Part shown: piece by piece, positions 60,787 through 64,000 of the stretch
How positions within the stretch are numbered: the first letter of the stretch is position 1
How the letters are laid out: each line of letters starts with the position of its first letter
NCBI GenBank assembly: GCA_041228285.1
Contig: CP166133.1
Coordinates: forward strand, 186,001-250,000
From: Neisseriaceae bacterium CLB008
GTDB taxonomy: Bacteria; Pseudomonadota; Gammaproteobacteria; Burkholderiales; Neisseriaceae
DNA length: 64,000 nucleotides
Reading direction: 5' to 3'
Made by a program: the position numbers and the translations under genes
Notes under the pieces: model-generated
Told to the model about the DNA's origin: nothing
Databases searched by the model: none
What the model saw: only the letters and a program-made list of their open reading frames with translations

Positions 60787-60985
60787 ATTTAGAGGGGGCT
60801 TGTCCAGTGTTTTTTACGGAAATAGAAAAAATCGGCTTTAATGTGGTTGAGCGAGGCGCATTGGGTGGCGAAAACCCACATGGTTTAGGAGGCGTGTTGA
60901 GGCATAAGCGCGGGTGATCTAGGCCGGTTAACAGCTTTGTGGTGGTGCACAAACGGTTGCCTCGGCTTGGCTTAGCACCATAAAA

Positions 60986-61022
60986 AAACCTTGCCCCTGG
61001 CTAAGCCAGGCAGGCAAGGTTT
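60986..61022 (-). terminator. Terminator of the second MHS transporter gene
   Basis: A long stem AAACCTTGCC (60986-60995) and GGCAAGGTTT (61013-61022) with an inner CCTGGC/GCCAGG stem. On the minus strand it ends in seven T, 23 bp after the stop codon. Confidence 0.88.
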
Positions 61023-61045
61023 AGGTAAAGTGCGTCAGGTTGGGC

Positions 61046-62386
61046 TTATTTGATTTTCACCAAGCCCGCCACCAGCGCCGTCAGCAAGCAGCCTATGCTG
61101 AGGTAGACGGCCACCCAATGCCAAGCACCCTGATTCATGTTCACCAAGGCGGTGGCGATAAATGGCGTGAAGCCGCCGCCCACGATGCTGGCGACTTGAT
61201 AGCCCACGCCGGCACCGCTGTAGCGATATTCTGTGCCGAATAGCTCAGTAAAAACAGGTTGGTGCACGCTGACCACCATGTCGTGGGCGAGGTTGGCCAA
61301 GAGGATGGCGCACACCACAATCCACAGCGTGACGCCTGATTCTAAGGCCCAGAAAAACGGGAAGGCCGCCAGCGCGCCGATGAGGCCGCCCAACGCACAC
61401 ATACGACGATAGCCAAATGAGTCGGCAATGCGGGCGAAGAGGGGAATGGTTAGGCAGCTAATCGCCCCGACCATCAAGCCAATATTGAGAAACAGCTGGC
61501 TAGAGAGGCCATATTGCTTGGTGGCATAGTATAAGGCAAAGGCGGTGACTAAATACATGGTGAGTAGCTCGGCCAAGCGCAGCGCAATGATGTAGAAAAA
61601 CGCCTTAGGGTGGCGGCTGACGGCTTCGAATATGGGCAGCTTCTTCGGCCGCTGCGCGTTGTTGACTACTTTTTGAATGAACTCTATCGACTCATCTTGG
61701 CCACGACGAATCCACAGGGCAACGGCCAAAAGTACCACGCTGGCAATAAATGGAATGCGCCAAGCCCAGGCTTGGAAGGCTTCGTCGCCTAGAGTCATGA
61801 TGATGAGGGACACACTGCCGGTGGCCAGCATGAGGCCGACGCCATAGCCGATTTGCACGCCGCTGCTGTAAAAGGCCTTCTTGCCCGCCGGCGCATTCTC
61901 GACCGCCAACAGGGCTGCACCGCCCCATTCGCCGCCTACGGCAAAGCCTTGGATGGCGCGCAGCAGCACCAATAAAATAGGTGCCAGCCAGCCGATTTGG
62001 GCAAAGTTAGGCAGTAAGCCAATCAAGACCGTTGCGCCGCCCATTAAGACCACGGTGAGCACCAGCATTTTTTTCCGGCCTAGTCGATCGCCAAAGTGGC
62101 CAAACACAATGCCGCCTAAGGGGCGAAATAAAAAGCCCACGCCAAAGGTGGCAAAGGCCGCCAGCGTGCCCATGCTGGGGCTGATGCTGGGAAAGAATTG
62201 CTGATTAAACACTAGGGCGGCGACGATGCCGTAAAGTAAAAAATCATACCAGTCGACAACGGCACCCACAAAGCTACTCAGGGCGGCGCGTTTGGCGCGT
62301 TGTTCTTGTTCAGTGGCTAAGCGTAACGCATCGCTAGCGGCCGAATTGGGGGAAGGGTGAGCGACAGACACGGGGTTCCATTTCAA
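61046..62386 (-). CDS. MHS-family MFS transporter
   Basis: A second metabolite:H+ symporter, 446 residues and 12 helices, with VDWYDFLLYGIVAALVFNQQF, FLFRPLGGIVFGHFGDRLGRKK and LLRAIQGFAVGGEWGGAALL. It has a polar, serine-rich N-terminal tail of ~30 residues. Sequence style is closest to the ShiA-like part of the family, but the substrate is unknown. No HpaR-like palindrome was seen upstream, so its link with the 4-HPA island is only position. The start is uncertain because no good ribosome binding site precedes the ATG; an in-frame GTG lies five codons later. Confidence 0.85.
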   Translation of the reverse strand: MKWNPVSVAHPSPNSAASDALRLATEQEQRAKRAALSSFVGAVVDWYDFLLYGIVAALVFNQQFFPSISPSMGTLAAFATFGVGFLFRPLGGIVFGHFGDRLGRKKMLVLTVVLMGGATVLIGLLPNFAQIGWLAPILLVLLRAIQGFAVGGEWGGAALLAVENAPAGKKAFYSSGVQIGYGVGLMLATGSVSLIIMTLGDEAFQAWAWRIPFIASVVLLAVALWIRRGQDESIEFIQKVVNNAQRPKKLPIFEAVSRHPKAFFYIIALRLAELLTMYLVTAFALYYATKQYGLSSQLFLNIGLMVGAISCLTIPLFARIADSFGYRRMCALGGLIGALAAFPFFWALESGVTLWIVVCAILLANLAHDMVVSVHQPVFTELFGTEYRYSGAGVGYQVASIVGGGFTPFIATALVNMNQGAWHWVAVYLSIGCLLTALVAGLVKIK

Positions 62387-62508
62387 AAAACGAGTGGGGT
62401 CGCTAGCTGTAGCGACGACAAAAAAGCATCTTAAGGAGGGCGATTGGGTTTGGTCAAGTTTGGGTGCGGGGCCTTGGGGCGAAACGCATGATTATGGCTA
62501 AAAAAAAT

Positions 62509-62529
62509 CGCCTAGAGGGTATCTAGGCG
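62509..62529 (-). terminator. Likely terminator of the TauE/SafE gene
   Basis: Inverted repeat CGCCTAGA (62509-62516) and TCTAGGCG (62522-62529), followed on the minus strand by eight T. It is ~145 bp beyond the permease stop; the intervening bases show no gene. Confidence 0.75.
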
Positions 62530-62672
62530 AGAAGAGATGTGTGCAAGCGTCGTGGTTAAGCGTAGGTATTGCTCAGAAAAAGCGTTTGTCGCGGCCATTC
62601 CTTCTTTTTTGGCGTTGTTTTGGGCAATAATGCCGCTAATCGTTTTTTTGGGTCAGGTTGGCGCATGCGCCG

Positions 62673-63461
62673 CTAGAGGCAAATGGCGATCAAGACTAGG
62701 AAGAGCAGCGCGACATAAATTTTGGCGTGGAGGGCATCGTTGATTTTGGGTAGACAGGTTTTGGCGAAGACGATGCCGACCAGGCCGGCGACAAACAGCA
62801 GGCCTAAAATGTGTACATTAATGTAGCCAAGGTAAAACGGCGCATCAATCTTGCCCTGGCCAAGGAAGGCGTAGGCACCGGCACCAATCAAGGCCACGGG
62901 AATCGACAGCGGGTTGGCCGCGCTGACGCAGTGCTTCATGGCGTAGCCGTGGCGGCGTAATAAGGGCACCGTCATCACGCTGCCGCCCACGCCTAAGGCT
63001 GTGGCCACGATGCCGATAACAGGGCCACCGAGAAACAGCGTGGTGGGCCGCATCGCTTTGGCGTCAGGCTGCTGTAAAAAACCACGGCGAAACAGGCAGT
63101 CGGCGATGGTGATCACCATATAGATGATGAATAAGAGCCGCACCGTCTGGTCGGCCAAAGCCACCGAAAAGGCGGCGCCCAGCGCGGCACCGATGGCGAT
63201 GAAGTAAATCAAGGGGGTGATGGTTTCTTTTAATATGTTGCCGCTGCGCCAATTGCTGTAGCTGGCGTAGCTGGCGGTTAGAATCATCACCGCCGTTGAG
63301 GTGGCCACGGCCACGTGCATGGCTTCATGCCCCAGCTGTGGCTGTTGACTTAAGAGGTAATACACAAACGGTACCACCACAAAGCCGCCGCCAAAGCCAA
63401 ATAAAATGGTGGTGATGCCTGCGCCAAAGCCTACGGCTAGAATCAAAGCAAGTTCAAACAT
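62673..63461 (-). CDS. TauE/SafE (TSUP) family membrane permease
   Basis: A 262-residue inner-membrane protein with about eight helices in two repeats. The family motifs are GFGAGITTILFGFGGGFVVVPFV near the N-terminus and GIVATALGVGGSVMTVPLLRRHG at the start of the second half. TSUP members export or import sulfite, sulfoacetate or small organosulfur/organic anions; the substrate cannot be told. It is divergent from an AraC-family regulator gene, which may control it. Confidence 0.88.
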   Translation of the reverse strand: MFELALILAVGFGAGITTILFGFGGGFVVVPFVYYLLSQQPQLGHEAMHVAVATSTAVMILTASYASYSNWRSGNILKETITPLIYFIAIGAALGAAFSVALADQTVRLLFIIYMVITIADCLFRRGFLQQPDAKAMRPTTLFLGGPVIGIVATALGVGGSVMTVPLLRRHGYAMKHCVSAANPLSIPVALIGAGAYAFLGQGKIDAPFYLGYINVHILGLLFVAGLVGIVFAKTCLPKINDALHAKIYVALLFLVLIAICL

Positions 63462-63594
63462 CTTAATTCTCTATTTCCAAATGATCTTTAAAAAAAGAGT
63501 GTAGGCGGTTAAGATGAGGCGTGCTTTATGGATTCAGACAAGAATCATTGAGAATCCGCCACGACCTACATCTAAACCTAAGGGAGTAGCCCAC

Positions 63595-64000
63595 ATGCGC
63601 AACGCCTTGATTGCCGACCATGATCAGACTGACCGTGAGGTGGTGGCCATCGGCACCGACTATCCACCTCAGCATGTCTTGCCCATGCACCACCATCGCC
63701 GTGCCCAATTGCTGTATGGGGTGACCGGCGTGATGCAGGTAAGGACGCCGATGGGGCAATGGGTGGTGCCGCCGCAGCGGGCGGTCTGGCTGCCGGCGGG
63801 CGTGGCGCATGAAGTGCGCATGAGCGGCGTCAGTACCCGTAGCCTGTATATTGAGCCGGCGGCCGTCGCCGCTGAAGCGTTTCAAACCTGTCGAGTGTTG
63901 GCGGTGTCGCCGCTGTTGCGGCAGCTGCTGGTGGCGGCCGTGGACGTGCCGCTGCGGTATGAGCGCGAGGGGCGCGATGGCGTGCTGATGCAGCTTTTAT
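63595..64000 (+). CDS. AraC-family regulator, N-terminal cupin domain (cut by window edge)
   Basis: An open frame from the ATG at 63595 to the window end (135 codons visible), preceded by AAGGGAG ten bases upstream. The translation has the AraC-type cupin sensor signature: LPMHHHRRAQLLYGVTG, PPQRAVWLPAGVAHEVRM and LYIEP. The helix-turn-helix part would lie beyond the window. It is transcribed divergently from the TauE/SafE permease with a 133-bp shared promoter region, a common regulator-target layout. An overlapping opposite-strand frame at 63526-63885 is a shadow. Confidence 0.85.
   Translation, partial: MRNALIADHDQTDREVVAIGTDYPPQHVLPMHHHRRAQLLYGVTGVMQVRTPMGQWVVPPQRAVWLPAGVAHEVRMSGVSTRSLYIEPAAVAAEAFQTCRVLAVSPLLRQLLVAAVDVPLRYEREGRDGVLMQLL

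Noticed and set aside
62537-62743. 68-codon plus-strand frame after the TauE/SafE gene
   Set aside because: It overlaps the 3' end of the permease on the opposite strand, has no convincing start, and its translation shows no family features.
63526-63885. Opposite-strand 119-codon frame at the right edge
   Set aside because: It is a shadow of the plus-strand AraC-family gene, whose translation has clear cupin motifs.

Overview
The window looks like chromosome of a betaproteobacterium of the order Neisseriales, probably a Neisseriaceae member outside Neisseria itself. The reasons are the neisserial housekeeping set and its style: a DsbC lipoprotein with an LPLLAC lipobox, the malic enzyme MaeB, a CpxRA/MisRS-like two-component pair, argC next to erpA, a ccoNOQP cytochrome cbb3 operon with ccoG and fixH, and a LeuS whose N-terminus begins MQEHYQP. 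This assignment comes from remembered protein families, not a search. Base composition is moderate and even; I saw no prophage, insertion sequence, CRISPR array, rRNA or tRNA gene.

Layout. Positions 1-3.3 kb hold the end of an MFS transporter, a second MFS transporter, an S66 LD-carboxypeptidase lipoprotein and a HIT protein, followed by a palindromic intergenic repeat. Positions 3.5-11.6 kb are all on the minus strand: maeB, fixH, ccoG and ccoPQON, the microaerobic terminal oxidase and its assembly factors. Positions 12-25.9 kb hold peptide and stress genes: M61 peptidase, nagB, pepN, a DUF1275 membrane protein, an AhpC-type peroxiredoxin, yihY, wrbA, a POT peptide transporter with aminopeptidase P, and a methyltransferase. 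Positions 25.9-39.9 kb hold core genes (leuS, dusA, xth, tyrA, a PolB-like exonuclease, dsbC, acyl-CoA-binding protein, a histidine kinase and response regulator, ruvB, erpA, argC). Positions 40-42.3 kb hold a TetR regulator with a matching pair of operators, a metallo-hydrolase and a LysE exporter.

Positions 42.5-60.8 kb are the most distinctive part, a complete 4-hydroxyphenylacetate (4-HPA) catabolic island. A two-component flavin hydroxylase (C2 oxygenase and C1 reductase with a MarR-like tail, as in Acinetobacter) makes homoprotocatechuate. HpaD cleaves the ring, HpaE oxidises the semialdehyde, HpaF isomerises, HpaG1/HpaG2 decarboxylate and isomerise, HpaH hydrates, and HpaI splits the product to pyruvate and succinate semialdehyde. 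A dedicated succinate-semialdehyde dehydrogenase then yields succinate. HpaR (MarR) and HpaA (AraC) are the regulators. An MHS transporter is the likely importer; its upstream region carries the same ACTAATATATTAGT-like palindromes as hpaR and hpaG1, so these promoters probably form one HpaR regulon. Inside the island sit a Bcr/CflA efflux pump and an unassigned MaoC / acyl-CoA synthetase / GntP-permease cassette.

Positions 61-64 kb hold a second MHS transporter, a TauE/SafE family permease and the start of a divergent AraC regulator cut by the window edge.

I found no clearly unprecedented system. The observations most worth checking are the HpaR operator set, the hybrid make-up of the 4-HPA pathway, the unexplained acyl-CoA cassette, a candidate small RNA between ccoG and ccoP, and an orphan terminator with a leucine-rich mini-ORF upstream of leuS.
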